From Fretibacter rubidus (GTDB lineage Bacteria; Pseudomonadota; Alphaproteobacteria; Caulobacterales; Maricaulaceae): DNA of 64,000 bases. Below the pieces are notes generated by a model. It was not told the DNA's origin, did no database searches, and worked only from the letters and a program-made list of their open reading frames with translations. Numbering within the stretch: position 1 is the stretch's first letter; each line of letters starts with the position of its first letter. Location of the stretch: the NCBI RefSeq assembly GCF_041429785.1, contig NZ_CP163423.1, positions 1,550,001-1,614,000 of the forward strand, given 5' to 3'. Shown in pieces: positions 17,745 through 26,226 of this stretch. The translations under genes were made by a program, and so were the position numbers.

Positions 17745-19262
17745 TTATTTGATAGGGCCAAGCGTGCCGGATAACCAATCTTCATGCTGAGGAAACTTCG
17801 CGTAAACTTTATTCAACATATCGGTTTGGTCAAAGACGACTGGCGCCGCATTTATCTGTCCCTCACTCATATAGCCCATACCAAAAAGCAGATATTCGTA
17901 ACTTTCCAATGAAAATAGGCGGTGATTGCTCAAAAGGTCGACGTCGTGAGGTGGACGCTTTTTCCACTCTTTGAGTAAATTTTGAAGCGCAGCTGGTGCG
18001 CGGCGAGGTGCGGTCGCATCATCCCAGAAAGGCGTGTCGCGTCTTTTGGAGGTCAAATAATGCAAAGCGACATAGTCCAAGATTTCATCAAATAAAGTCT
18101 GCATCAACTTATTAAATTGGTTTGTGGTCGCCGCGTCAAAATGACGATTAAACCGCAATATGTCAGCCACGCTTTGAGCTGCAAACTGCATCATATATAG
18201 CCCTGTAGACTCCAATGGTTCAACAAAACCATCTGCTAATCCAATTGCCAGGCAGTTGCGGTGCCAAGACTTGTTTCTTTTATAAGTCTTAAACCGAATA
18301 TGTTTGACCTCAATATCATCAGCATGCGGCCCTTCGATTGCGCGCAGTTCTGCTTCCGCCTCATCCGAGGACAAGTGCGCGCTTGAGTGAACATAACCAA
18401 GACTTCTGCGCGATCGTAAGTTAATATCCCATAGCCAGCCTGCACCTAGGGCTTTCGCAGAGGTAAAGGGCAATATATGGTCCGGTCGATGAAGCTCATA
18501 GGGTACAGACATTGTCACGGCACGATCGCACAATAAATGCTCAGAATAATCCTGAGTCTCAGGCATGATATGTTTAGCCAAATGGGCTGAGAAACCTGTG
18601 CAATCCACATAAAGGTCAGCTCTATATGAGGCGCCATCTTCACTCACCAGAGCTTGAATATCACCCGCCTCAGAAATCTCGACCTTCACAATCTTTGCGA
18701 GCTTATGCGCGATTCCATTTTCGGTTCCAAAGTCAGTGAGAACCTTTCCCAACTTTACAGCGTCCAAATGGTAGGCATATGGAAAGGTCGATTGATATTC
18801 CGGCCACCCCATCGCTTTTGGCGCGAGGCCTTTCGTGCTTGTATTTGATAAAATTGAGAATTGATTTGAAAAATTCTCACCACCCATTTGATTACTGGCA
18901 AGCCATGATAGTACAGCAGGATCCGAGTTAGGTCTTTCGCGCCTGTCAAAGGGGTGATCAAAATGCTCACCCTTATTCCAACCCTCAAACCTGATCAGCG
19001 ATTTAAAGGTGGCATCTGCCCCTGTCATAAATACCTTTTCACTGATGCCAATGGCTTTCAATGTTCGGCGTATGCTGGGGACTGTTGCTTCGCCAACACC
19101 AATAACAGGAATGTCAGGTGCTTCGATCAGCGTAATTTTTACAGGTCGCTGCGAGTCTTCATTCAGGCGCGCATTTAACAGGCACGCGGTCATCCAGCCA
19201 GAGCTGCCGCCGCCGACAACGATAATACTTTCTACCTGCGTATTGTCTGCATTTGCTGCCAT
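17745..19262 (-). CDS. Tryptophan 7-halogenase-like flavoprotein (copy 1)
   Basis: 505 residues from the Met at 19262; an upstream Met at 19295 would add 11 residues. It belongs to the flavin-dependent halogenase family (PrnA-like). It has GGGSSGWMTA for FAD binding, GVGEATVPSIRRTL, the halogenase lysine in ADATFKSLIRF (Lys87), a WxWxI-type segment WLWDINL, and GFVEPLESTGLYMMQ. Members are common in proteobacterial carbohydrate uptake loci next to TBDRs, where no halogenated product is known. It is divergent from copy 2, with a LacI-type palindrome between them, and it leads the transcript that contains the LacI gene. The real substrate is unknown. Confidence 0.88.
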   Translation of the reverse strand: MAANADNTQVESIIVVGGGSSGWMTACLLNARLNEDSQRPVKITLIEAPDIPVIGVGEATVPSIRRTLKAIGISEKVFMTGADATFKSLIRFEGWNKGEHFDHPFDRRERPNSDPAVLSWLASNQMGGENFSNQFSILSNTSTKGLAPKAMGWPEYQSTFPYAYHLDAVKLGKVLTDFGTENGIAHKLAKIVKVEISEAGDIQALVSEDGASYRADLYVDCTGFSAHLAKHIMPETQDYSEHLLCDRAVTMSVPYELHRPDHILPFTSAKALGAGWLWDINLRSRRSLGYVHSSAHLSSDEAEAELRAIEGPHADDIEVKHIRFKTYKRNKSWHRNCLAIGLADGFVEPLESTGLYMMQFAAQSVADILRFNRHFDAATTNQFNKLMQTLFDEILDYVALHYLTSKRRDTPFWDDATAPRRAPAALQNLLKEWKKRPPHDVDLLSNHRLFSLESYEYLLFGMGYMSEGQINAAPVVFDQTDMLNKVYAKFPQHEDWLSGTLGPIK

Positions 19263-19310
19263 TTTATCCCACCTGTTAGGCGTTGAGCGTAGCAAGAAAA
19301 TAGGCTAAAA

Positions 19311-19324
19311 TACAATCGATTTCA
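19311..19324. promoter_or_regulatory. LacI-type operator, copy 2
   Basis: TACAATCGATTTCA lies between the two divergent halogenase-like genes, 48 bases before one start and 9 bases before the other. The left half matches the consensus fully; the right half has two mismatches. Its position so close to both starts fits repression. Confidence 0.7.
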
Positions 19325-19333
19325 GAGAGCCAT

Positions 19334-20881
19334 ATGACAGATAAGCCGTTTAAAATTACGATCGTAGGCGGCGGCACAGCCGGCTGGTTGACTGCGGCTT
19401 TTATAAGTCAGCAGCTACCCATTACGTCTGGACGTGAAGTTCAAATCACACTCATTGAAGCTTCGGACATTCCAACGGTGGGCGTAGGTGAAGCGACGGT
19501 TCCTTCCTTAAGAGAAACACTTGCAGCTTGCGGAATTTCAGAAATAGATTTTCTCACGTCCTGCGGCGCAACATTCAAACATGGGATTAAATTTGTAAAT
19601 TGGCGACTGCCACCTGAGGTCGATAAGGGCGAGTCATACTTTCATCCCTTTGGTGCGCCCCTTAAAGTTGGAGCCGTTGACCCTCTCAGGGTTTGGTCAA
19701 AATTACCTCGGGAGAAGCGCGGCAATATAGCCGATATATTTTCCGTACAGTCTGAGATGGCGGAAATGGGAAGAGCGCCTAAACATCTAAAAGACAGACC
19801 TTATGACGGCGCACTCTCATACGCTTATCATTTGGATGCCGGTAAATTTGCTGAATACCTGAAACAGCGCTTTCGCGCACAAGGCGTTAAGCACATCATC
19901 GGTAAAGTCGCTGAGGTTGACTACGATTCCAGTTCAGAAAATATATCCGCTTTAACCCTAGATGACGGCACAAAGCTGACATCTGACCTCTATATTGACT
20001 GCACGGGCTTTGCCGCGCGGTTGATAAACTCGGATAAGCAGAACCCATTTATAGATAAAACGGATGTCCTTTTTGTCGACAAAGCCGTTACAACCCGGCT
20101 TCCGACGAAAGGTACAGCAAGTATTAACGGTTTTACGACCTGTACAGCGCAAAGCGCGGGATGGATTTGGGATATCGTCCTGCAAAATCGCCGCGGAGTC
20201 GGCCATGTCTATAGTTCTAAATACATTAGCGACGCTCAAGCAAAAACTGAACTTGCAAGCTATATTGGGCAGAGCGAAGACGCGCTTGATACGCGTACGC
20301 TCAATATGCGTATCGGCTATCAACAGCATCAATGGCGCGGTAATTGCGTGGCTATTGGTCTTGCAAGCGGGTTTTTAGAGCCGCTCGAATCGACGGGTAT
20401 TTATCTAACTGAAATGGCAAATTGGGCATTGGCGGATATGCTACCGCGTTACATGTCAGGCCATAATCCGCAGACGCAATATACGGATGCGATGGTCCAT
20501 CACTATGAGAACATCGTAGATTTTCTGAAGCTTCACTATGCCATTAGCGAACGGCGGGATACGCCGTTTTGGCGCGATAATGCCAATCCCAGCACATGGC
20601 CTGAAACACTTAAGGCTAATCTTGCTGCCTGGGAGAATGATGTGCCGTCCGTCTATGACTTCGGGCGTTCTATCCAATGTTTTTCGGCGACGAACTATCA
20701 ATTCGTGCTCTATGGGATGGGCTGGAGAGGGCATAAAAAGCCTAGCCACCTGACCGATCAAGCAAAAAATTTAATGGATCAGCTCGCGATTAGGCGTGCA
20801 CGTTTAAAAGAATTTGTTTTGCGCGATACGCTACCCAACATCGAAATTTTCGCCTCCTTCTCGCCCTCAAATAAAGAATAA
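19334..20881 (+). CDS. Tryptophan 7-halogenase-like flavoprotein (copy 2)
   Basis: 515 residues of the same family as copy 1: VGGGTAGWLTA for FAD, GVGEATVPSLRETL, the catalytic-lysine motif CGATFKHGIKFVNWR (Lys82), AGWIWDIVLQNRRG in place of the WxWxIP motif, and GFLEPLESTGIYL. The two copies are clearly related but diverged, so this is not a recent duplication. The stop codon abuts the terminator of the convergent TBDR gene. Association with TBDR, symporter and glycosidase genes suggests a role in carbohydrate uptake or modification rather than secondary metabolism; this is inference. Confidence 0.88.
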   Translation: MTDKPFKITIVGGGTAGWLTAAFISQQLPITSGREVQITLIEASDIPTVGVGEATVPSLRETLAACGISEIDFLTSCGATFKHGIKFVNWRLPPEVDKGESYFHPFGAPLKVGAVDPLRVWSKLPREKRGNIADIFSVQSEMAEMGRAPKHLKDRPYDGALSYAYHLDAGKFAEYLKQRFRAQGVKHIIGKVAEVDYDSSSENISALTLDDGTKLTSDLYIDCTGFAARLINSDKQNPFIDKTDVLFVDKAVTTRLPTKGTASINGFTTCTAQSAGWIWDIVLQNRRGVGHVYSSKYISDAQAKTELASYIGQSEDALDTRTLNMRIGYQQHQWRGNCVAIGLASGFLEPLESTGIYLTEMANWALADMLPRYMSGHNPQTQYTDAMVHHYENIVDFLKLHYAISERRDTPFWRDNANPSTWPETLKANLAAWENDVPSVYDFGRSIQCFSATNYQFVLYGMGWRGHKKPSHLTDQAKNLMDQLAIRRARLKEFVLRDTLPNIEIFASFSPSNKE

Positions 20882-20904
20882 AAAAAGCCCGCCAAAAGGC
20901 GGGC
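20881..20904 (-). terminator. Rho-independent terminator of the sugar-locus TBDR
   Basis: Seven-base stem GCCCGCC (20887-20893) and GGCGGGC (20898-20904) with a four-base loop. On the minus strand it is followed by six or more T, so it ends transcripts coming from the TBDR gene 87 bases upstream. It starts at the stop codon of the convergent halogenase-like gene. Confidence 0.88.
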
Positions 20905-20990
20905 TAAGGTATTCAGGGAAAGCTACGTCCAGTGACAGACGCAACAGTAAAAACTGAAAGAGACAGAGGCCTCTTTCAGAGAATTTCAAT

Positions 20991-23450
20991 TTAGAATGTG
21001 TAACGCAAGCGACCGGAAATCGTCCGTCCGGTAATAGAACGGCCAATCGTCGTATCGAGATTACCGTCGCCATTGGTATCCCAGCCATTACGGCCATCAT
21101 TGGCAGATTCTGTAATGCCAGCAGCGTCAAAGACGTTGTTTGCGTTAATCGACAGCTCAAGAGCTTCGGTAACATTCACCGCACCATAAAGATGCACGAC
21201 TGAATAGCCGTCTTGGACAAGCAAGTTGTCATCCAATGAGAAGCTGTCACTCGTTCCAACCCAGCTGCCGCCAATGCGGAAGCGGTCAAATGTATAGCTC
21301 GGTGAAACCGTCCAGATCATATCAGCCTGGCGTTGCGGGGTATTGCCTTCCAATGCTGTGTTTTGAACACCATTGTCTTCCGCACGCGTGATTTCAGCAT
21401 CTGTAAAGGTCGCTGTCGCAAAGAGGTCAAAGCCACCATTGTTGTAATTGGCTTCAAGTTCTACACCTTTTGAATCGTACTCACGTACGCGTCCGTTAGG
21501 GGTACCAGATAAAATTTCGACGTTGGACTCTTCTGTGTTTGTAAAGAATGCCGTCGCATAGAAATCTAGATCACCACCAGCAATGTCTCTGTTTTGCATT
21601 TTGAAACCAATTTCATATTGGTCTGCAACGTCAACATAGGCATCGTCGCCGCCGGGGCGAAGTGAACCATCAGGATTGCGCACGCCAAAATCAAGGGCAC
21701 GGTCAAAGTTAAAGCTGGCACCGCTAGAGGCGCGACCAAATACCGAGAAATCATCATAGAGGCGATAGTTTGCGCCAACGGACCACGCTGTATTATCAAC
21801 TTCCAAATCAGCGCGTGCGCCAACTGTTCCAGTGTTCAATGAAACACTTGATTCAGAGCCCGTAATTACGCCGTCATTATTGACATCGAAATCACCGCCA
21901 GCCGCTTCGAGACGAACACCCGTTTGTGTCATATTGTCAAAACGAACACTGGCATCAAGTGTGAGGGCGTCATTAGTCCATGATGCTGCGGCGAATGGTG
22001 AGCTAACTTGACCTTCAAGATCGTAGTTTCGGTTTGAACCGTCCCATCCAAAGGCTTGGTTTACGCCGTGAATACCATTGATAGATTGCGGCGTTGCAAT
22101 AAGAGCAGCATCGTTTTCAGTCGTGGTGCGTAGCTCTGACCAGTGCCAATCTTGATTGAGGTTCTGGTTCATGAAGAAATGACCGAGTGTTACGTCAACA
22201 ACAGAGCCGCCATTAAGATCAAAGCTTTTCGATAGTTTTAGCTCATTGGCGAAGTTGCTCATGTCATCAAGCTCAACATCGAAAACAGCTACATTTGACG
22301 CGATGCCATTTGGCAGGTTCCCGGCTGTGACAGCTTGGCCTGCATTCGGGCCATTAAAGTAAGTTGACCCAGCGCCGAGGTCCGCAGCTGATGATACGCC
22401 ATTTGTAAAGCCGCCAAGGAAGCGCCCTTTAATGTCTTGATAGCGCATTTTGTTGTTGAAATTGATGCCGCTACCGAGATCAAAATCAACTTCAGCGCCA
22501 ATGGCTTTCACTTTGTGATCAAGGCCATCCGCTAAGTCATATGGAATTGCATTGCCCGCACCATCAACAGAAATACCATTACGTGTCAGATTGCTGTAGA
22601 TGCTGTCGTTCTGCGCTTCAAAGCTGCCGAGGCTATCTCCAACAACACCAACGCCGCTGCCATTATCTGTGCGAGAAACCAACTGCGGGAAGTAGGCAGC
22701 ATCCTTTTTATCAAGCCACTTACCTGTGACGCGAACGAAGCCGTTCTCAAACTCTTTTGTAAGTGTCCCGCGAATTTGACCGCCGGAAATAGGGTCATAA
22801 CCCGAGTCGCGATAATCACCGCCCTGCTGGAAGTGACCACCGATGTGGAAATACATATCCTCGGACAATGCACCACCATATTCAGCATCAAAGCGCATGT
22901 CGTCATGGTCAAGACCGTAAGTGATAGCTGCGCTACCGCCTTCTTGTTGGCCTGTTTTGCCAATGATGTTAATAATGCCGCCAACGCCATTTGTTGTCAG
23001 TGTTGAAGATGTACCGCCGCGAACTGATTCGATACGGGCCAATGTCGAGTCGGCTTTCACAAAGCCATCAGCTGGGGCGAAGTTAGAGTCACCAAACAAT
23101 AGGACAGGTAGGCCGTCTTCTTGTGTTGACAGATATTTTGCACCACCCGTTGAAATAGGAAGACCACGAACAGCTACGTTGGAGTTACCGCCGCCAGAAG
23201 ATGATTCTGAACGAATACCTGGTAGATTACGGTAGATCTCAGCGAGATTGGTTGGGGCGAGGTCTTGAATTGTTTCTAGGTTGATCGAAGACACAGAGAT
23301 TGAGGTATCAATCTTGTTCTTACCTTTTGAACTCACAACACCTGTTGTAATCACTTCATCCATATTAGCGTCTTGCGCGAATGCTGGTGACGTCAGAAGT
23401 GCAGCGGTTGCTGCAGTTGCGAGTAGTTTTTGGCTGGTACGAATAAACAT
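20991..23450 (-). CDS. TonB-dependent receptor of the fructoside locus
   Basis: 819-residue outer membrane receptor. The signal peptide ends at AFAQ (about residue 25), followed by the TonB-box region MDEVITTGVVSS, a plug domain (LAEIYRNLPGIR, VAVRGLPIS, RIESVRGGTSSTLTTNGVGGIIN) and a barrel ending in RLRYTF. GGGGAG precedes the start. Two LacI-type palindromes lie 102-137 bases upstream of the start. It probably imports the sucrose or fructo-oligosaccharide handled by the symporter, hydrolase and kinase; the ligand is inferred from context. Confidence 0.95.
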   Translation of the reverse strand: MFIRTSQKLLATAATAALLTSPAFAQDANMDEVITTGVVSSKGKNKIDTSISVSSINLETIQDLAPTNLAEIYRNLPGIRSESSSGGGNSNVAVRGLPISTGGAKYLSTQEDGLPVLLFGDSNFAPADGFVKADSTLARIESVRGGTSSTLTTNGVGGIINIIGKTGQQEGGSAAITYGLDHDDMRFDAEYGGALSEDMYFHIGGHFQQGGDYRDSGYDPISGGQIRGTLTKEFENGFVRVTGKWLDKKDAAYFPQLVSRTDNGSGVGVVGDSLGSFEAQNDSIYSNLTRNGISVDGAGNAIPYDLADGLDHKVKAIGAEVDFDLGSGINFNNKMRYQDIKGRFLGGFTNGVSSAADLGAGSTYFNGPNAGQAVTAGNLPNGIASNVAVFDVELDDMSNFANELKLSKSFDLNGGSVVDVTLGHFFMNQNLNQDWHWSELRTTTENDAALIATPQSINGIHGVNQAFGWDGSNRNYDLEGQVSSPFAAASWTNDALTLDASVRFDNMTQTGVRLEAAGGDFDVNNDGVITGSESSVSLNTGTVGARADLEVDNTAWSVGANYRLYDDFSVFGRASSGASFNFDRALDFGVRNPDGSLRPGGDDAYVDVADQYEIGFKMQNRDIAGGDLDFYATAFFTNTEESNVEILSGTPNGRVREYDSKGVELEANYNNGGFDLFATATFTDAEITRAEDNGVQNTALEGNTPQRQADMIWTVSPSYTFDRFRIGGSWVGTSDSFSLDDNLLVQDGYSVVHLYGAVNVTEALELSINANNVFDAAGITESANDGRNGWDTNGDGNLDTTIGRSITGRTISGRLRYTF

Positions 23451-23551
23451 CGATATCTCCCCTTATGGCCAGTTTTTATTTTTTTGTTAGCCTGAAAGCC
23501 TAGTCAAAAAAACTCACCAACAGACAATTCCGAACTTGACATGACTCATAT

Positions 23552-23565
23552 TACAAACGATTGCA
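23552..23565. promoter_or_regulatory. LacI-type operator, copy 3
   Basis: TACAAACGATTGCA lies 102 bases upstream of the TBDR start and 22 bases (centre to centre) from copy 4, so the two sites face the same side of the helix. It matches the palindromes at 14076 and 19311. Confidence 0.78.
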
Positions 23566-23573
23566 ACAAAAAA

Positions 23574-23587
23574 TACAAACGATTGTA
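23574..23587. promoter_or_regulatory. LacI-type operator, copy 4
   Basis: TACAAACGATTGTA is the most symmetric of the four copies, with one imperfect pair. Paired with copy 3 at two helical turns, it would allow cooperative binding upstream of the TBDR gene. Confidence 0.8.
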
Positions 23588-24026
23588 TAATTATTTTACG
23601 TCGTGGCAAAAATATCACATTCTAGAACGATGTGGGGAAAGACCTATAATAAGAGCCGAAAATATGGTCCGGCATAAATAGAGTAATGATGAGTAAAATA
23701 ATCTCGCACGAGTAAGGTTATATTCCATCTGTCACAAATCGTTTCAAACGGCTTGAGGTCGATCTACACTCGGGAGCTCCAAGTATCCCATCTTTAATGT
23801 GATTGAAGATAGAGAATGACAGGGAGTTTTCATGGAGGAATCAGGTAGTCACTTGCAGACGATTTTTAAGTCCGAAACTCGAAAAGAACATGACGAGCCC
23901 ATTCATGTGTCCATTTTATAAAGTGAACAGCATTTAAGCGATTGTTTAAACTGTATTGTCTCTATTGACTCTTGCTTTCGCACTCGAAGCCATACCTAAA
24001 CGCCGCCTTTATCAAAAATGGCCAAT
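23588..24026. other. AT-rich gene-free stretch
   Basis: About 440 bases with no convincing gene. It contains one 29-codon open frame at 23832-23921 behind an AGGGAG, without recognisable similarity, and a weak LacI-like half-site near 23733. It marks the border between the fructoside locus and the toxin-antitoxin island and could include degenerate mobile-element sequence. Confidence 0.5.
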
Positions 24027-24075
24027 TGTCATAATAGTGTATATTATTGACATTTTGGCATATAGGCCATATATT
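24027..24075 (+). promoter_or_regulatory. Promoter and operator-like repeat of the toxin-antitoxin operon
   Basis: A sigma-70 promoter reads TTGACA (24047-24052), 17 bases, TATATT (24070-24075), ending 19 bases before the antitoxin ATG. An inverted repeat TGTCATAATA (24027-24036) / TATTATTGACA (24042-24052) covers the -35 box. The spacer and -10 region also contain the tandem units GGCATATA and GGCCATATA. Such repeats over the promoter fit autoregulation by the antitoxin, as is usual for these systems. Confidence 0.72.
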
Positions 24076-24094
24076 GGTTTCCAAGGAGCCTATT

Positions 24095-24514
24095 ATGCAG
24101 TTTCAACAAATCCATAGTGGTAAACGGGCGACCGCCCTGCCCCAAGGCACGTTTCAGATTACGGATTCTGAAGCGGAAGCTGGGGCACGTTTCGCCGTTA
24201 AGGTGTTTGAGCTTTGGGGCCTGAACGATACAGAGAGCTGCATTCTATTAGGTGGTCTTGGCACCTGCACCTATGCACGTTGGAAGAAGGGCCGTATCGG
24301 CCCGATGGATATGGATAGAAAAACGCGCCTCTCCATTCTGGCCGGTATCCATAAGGGTTTAAAGTATCTCTTCACTGAAAAGCAACGTGGCTATGACTGG
24401 ATTAAGAAACCGAATGCACATTTCGACGGCGCCCGCCCTTTAGACATTCTCCTGAATGGTCGTATGACGGACCTCATGGCGATAAGAGACTACCTCGACG
24501 CAATTCGTGGCTAA
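24095..24514 (+). CDS. Xre/MbcA/ParS-type antitoxin (DUF2384)
   Basis: 139-residue antitoxin of the Res-Xre (MbcTA, ParTS) toxin-antitoxin group. The N-terminal part is a helix-rich Xre-like region (AGARFAVKVFELWGLNDTESCILLGG, then TYARWKKG). The C-terminal part has the DUF2384 toxin-binding region (TRLSILAGIHKGLKYLF, then FDGARPLDILLNGRMTDLMAIRDYLD). AAGGAG sits 6 bases before the ATG at 24095, which is better than the upstream codon at 24047. The gene overlaps the toxin gene by 8 bases, as expected for the pair. Confidence 0.9.
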   Translation: MQFQQIHSGKRATALPQGTFQITDSEAEAGARFAVKVFELWGLNDTESCILLGGLGTCTYARWKKGRIGPMDMDRKTRLSILAGIHKGLKYLFTEKQRGYDWIKKPNAHFDGARPLDILLNGRMTDLMAIRDYLDAIRG

Positions 24515-25217
24515 AGCTCAGTTAAAAACAAAACGCGTGAGATGGACGAAAGCCTATCGTATTATCTCATCTATCTTTCCGCCCATTGACCTGTTTGAGG
24601 ACACATCCGACCCGGAAGACTGGGAGTTATTGGCCTCTCTGGAAGCCAAGAGCAATCCTCGAATCGTAGAGGTGATTGGGCAACTCTCGTTAGTGCCGCC
24701 CGAACGCCGTGTCTCAGGCCCAGGCGCGTTATATGTAATGGCTCCCTTCACCCACGTCAGTCCAAATTGGGCGGGTAGGTTTCATGACGGTACCTTTGGT
24801 GCTTACTATGCCGCGAATAAAGCCGAGACCGCCCTTGCAGAAACAATGCACCATCGTTCAGCCATCTATCGTGCAAGCAAGGAAGTGTCCGGATGGTTCT
24901 CTCAATATCGTGAGCTTATTGGAAAAGTGGATCATAGCTTTCACGACCTGACAGAGCGTGAAGACTACACGGACTGCCTAGCACCGGATAACTACGTTGC
25001 CTCTCAATCCCTCGCACGTGACTTACGCCAACAGGGTTCAGATGGTATTCTTTACCCAAGCGTCAGGCATGAGGATGGATTATGCATTGCAGCCTTTTGG
25101 CCCGATGTGATCGGAGTTCCAATGCAAGCTCGTCACTTCGCCTATCACTTTAATGGCGAATTCATTGATATGTATAGAGATGAAACAAGCGGCGAAGTCT
25201 TCAAAATCATTCTATAA
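24507..25217 (+). CDS. RES-domain toxin (NAD+-degrading family)
   Basis: 236 residues with a RES domain, named after conserved Arg, Glu and Ser. The Arg is in AGRFHDGTFGAYYA (Arg91), the Glu is in AETALAETMHH (Glu107 or Glu112) and the Ser is in DGILYPSVRHEDGLC. Characterised members (MbcT, Res, ParT) are NAD+ phosphorylases/glycohydrolases or ADP-ribosyltransferases, held inactive by the Xre/DUF2384 partner. The start is a GTG at 24507 overlapping the antitoxin stop, which implies translational coupling. It is the last intact gene before the dusA fragment. Confidence 0.9.
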   Translation: MAKAQLKTKRVRWTKAYRIISSIFPPIDLFEDTSDPEDWELLASLEAKSNPRIVEVIGQLSLVPPERRVSGPGALYVMAPFTHVSPNWAGRFHDGTFGAYYAANKAETALAETMHHRSAIYRASKEVSGWFSQYRELIGKVDHSFHDLTEREDYTDCLAPDNYVASQSLARDLRQQGSDGILYPSVRHEDGLCIAAFWPDVIGVPMQARHFAYHFNGEFIDMYRDETSGEVFKIIL

Positions 25218-25259
25218 TTGGGCCTCATTTGAGCTCATCTGACATCACTCAACATACCC

Positions 25260-25409
25260 CTAAATATTGCTGGTTTTGACCCTCAAAACTTTTTCGTACT
25301 GCACACAAATTGCACACGCGGGCCTCCAACCCATTGAAATAATTAAATAGTCTGTCCAATCCATCATGGGGGCGACAGAGACAGTGAATTTGTCCGAGGG
25401 ATAATTCAT
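25260..25409 (-). pseudogene. dusA: 5' fragment of dusA (tRNA-dihydrouridine synthase A) fused to foreign sequence
   Basis: Reading leftward from the ATG at 25409, the first 20 codons give MNYPSDKFTVSVAPMMDWTD, which matches the conserved DusA beginning (FSVAPMMDWTDRHCR). After DWTD the homology stops abruptly and 29 unrelated codons follow to a TAG at 25260. The rest of dusA is absent from the window. The 5' end of dusA is a known insertion site for DusA-associated integrases, so this is best read as the left-over attachment-site half after insertion of a mobile element. The upstream in-frame ATG at 25448 is irrelevant. The 20-residue peptide cannot be functional. Confidence 0.75.
25350..25376. 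other. Putative attachment-site core in the dusA fragment
   Basis: These bases encode the VAPMMDWTD stretch of DusA on the minus strand, the region in which integrases of the dusA-targeting group recombine. To the left lie foreign codons and two TGCACAC units (25300-25306 and 25311-25317), possibly integrase or excisionase arm sites. No second copy of the core was seen in this window, so the other end of the element is either outside it or lost. Confidence 0.5.
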
Positions 25410-25471
25410 GAGAAGAGCGTATAAGGGATAGTGGATATAAATCAACAATCCCTTATCTGTGGTGGACTGCG

Positions 25472-26095
25472 CTAGGCTGTGGCCGCCATATCCATCGCGT
25501 CTTTTGCGTTCTTTTCAATCGCGTCCCAATCTTGGGCGTTGATTAGGGCTTGCGACGCTATCCATGTACCGCCAACGGCATAGACATTTGGAAGCGATAG
25601 ATAATCATTCATATTTGAAACCCGCACACCGCCCGTTGGCATGAAACTAATATTGGGCATGGGTGCATAGACGGATTTGATTAGGTTTGCGCCGCCAACA
25701 GCGCCTGCGGGGAATAATTTCACTTTGTCAAAACCAGCTTCATAGGCGCTAAGCGCTTCTGAAGGCGTCGCCGTTCCCGGCAGCACAAGTAATTCTGTAG
25801 CTTGAAGGGCGGCCTGTAACTTCGGTGACAATCCGGGGGATACAAGGAAATCAGACCCTGTGTCCTCCGAACGCAATACATCATCGGGTGTCAAAACAGT
25901 GCCTACGCCTAAAATCATTTTGGGGCAGTGTTTCTTGATTTCTGTGATCGCTTCGATGGCTTTTTCCGTGCGAAGTGTGACCTCAATGGCGTTAATGCCT
26001 CCGCGCTGTAAGGCCTCACACAGAGCCACCGCATGTGCGGGGTTATCAATAGCAACAACGGGGATTACGGGTGATTTTGACAATAAGTCGGACAT
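25472..26095 (-). CDS. eda: 2-dehydro-3-deoxyphosphogluconate (KDPG) aldolase
   Basis: 207 residues from the Met at 26095, chosen because AGGAG stands directly before it; the open frame extends 7 codons further. It is a class I aldolase that splits KDPG into pyruvate and glyceraldehyde 3-phosphate (Entner-Doudoroff pathway) and often also acts on 4-hydroxy-2-oxoglutarate. Motifs are IEVTLRTEKAIEAI with the catalytic glutamate, LGVGTVLTPDDV, and the Schiff-base lysine in DKVKLFPAGAVGG. It stands alone between the dusA remnant and the valine operon. Confidence 0.94.
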   Translation of the reverse strand: MSDLLSKSPVIPVVAIDNPAHAVALCEALQRGGINAIEVTLRTEKAIEAITEIKKHCPKMILGVGTVLTPDDVLRSEDTGSDFLVSPGLSPKLQAALQATELLVLPGTATPSEALSAYEAGFDKVKLFPAGAVGGANLIKSVYAPMPNISFMPTGGVRVSNMNDYLSLPNVYAVGGTWIASQALINAQDWDAIEKNAKDAMDMAATA

Positions 26096-26226
26096 AAATT
26101 CTCCTAAATTTCTCACGGATTAGTCTGTTTTCCCAAAAGTCACAAGACCCAAGCTTTATTCCTTGGTGATAAATGTTCTAGGTCAAGGTTCTGATGGAGG
26201 AGGGTTCACGCGAATGCCCAACATAT

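Noticed and set aside
17745-20881. A halogenated natural-product gene cluster
   Set aside because: No synthase, carrier protein, tailoring or resistance genes accompany the two halogenase-like genes, and their promoter has the operator of the sugar regulon.
23733-23746. CACAAATCGTTTCA as a fifth LacI-type operator
   Set aside because: It keeps the central CG but the half-sites do not match the consensus at the key C and G positions.
23832-23921. Open frame of 29 codons behind an AGGGAG in the gap before the antitoxin gene
   Set aside because: Too short, no recognisable similarity, and it lies in AT-rich spacer DNA. Conservation in relatives would be needed to support it.
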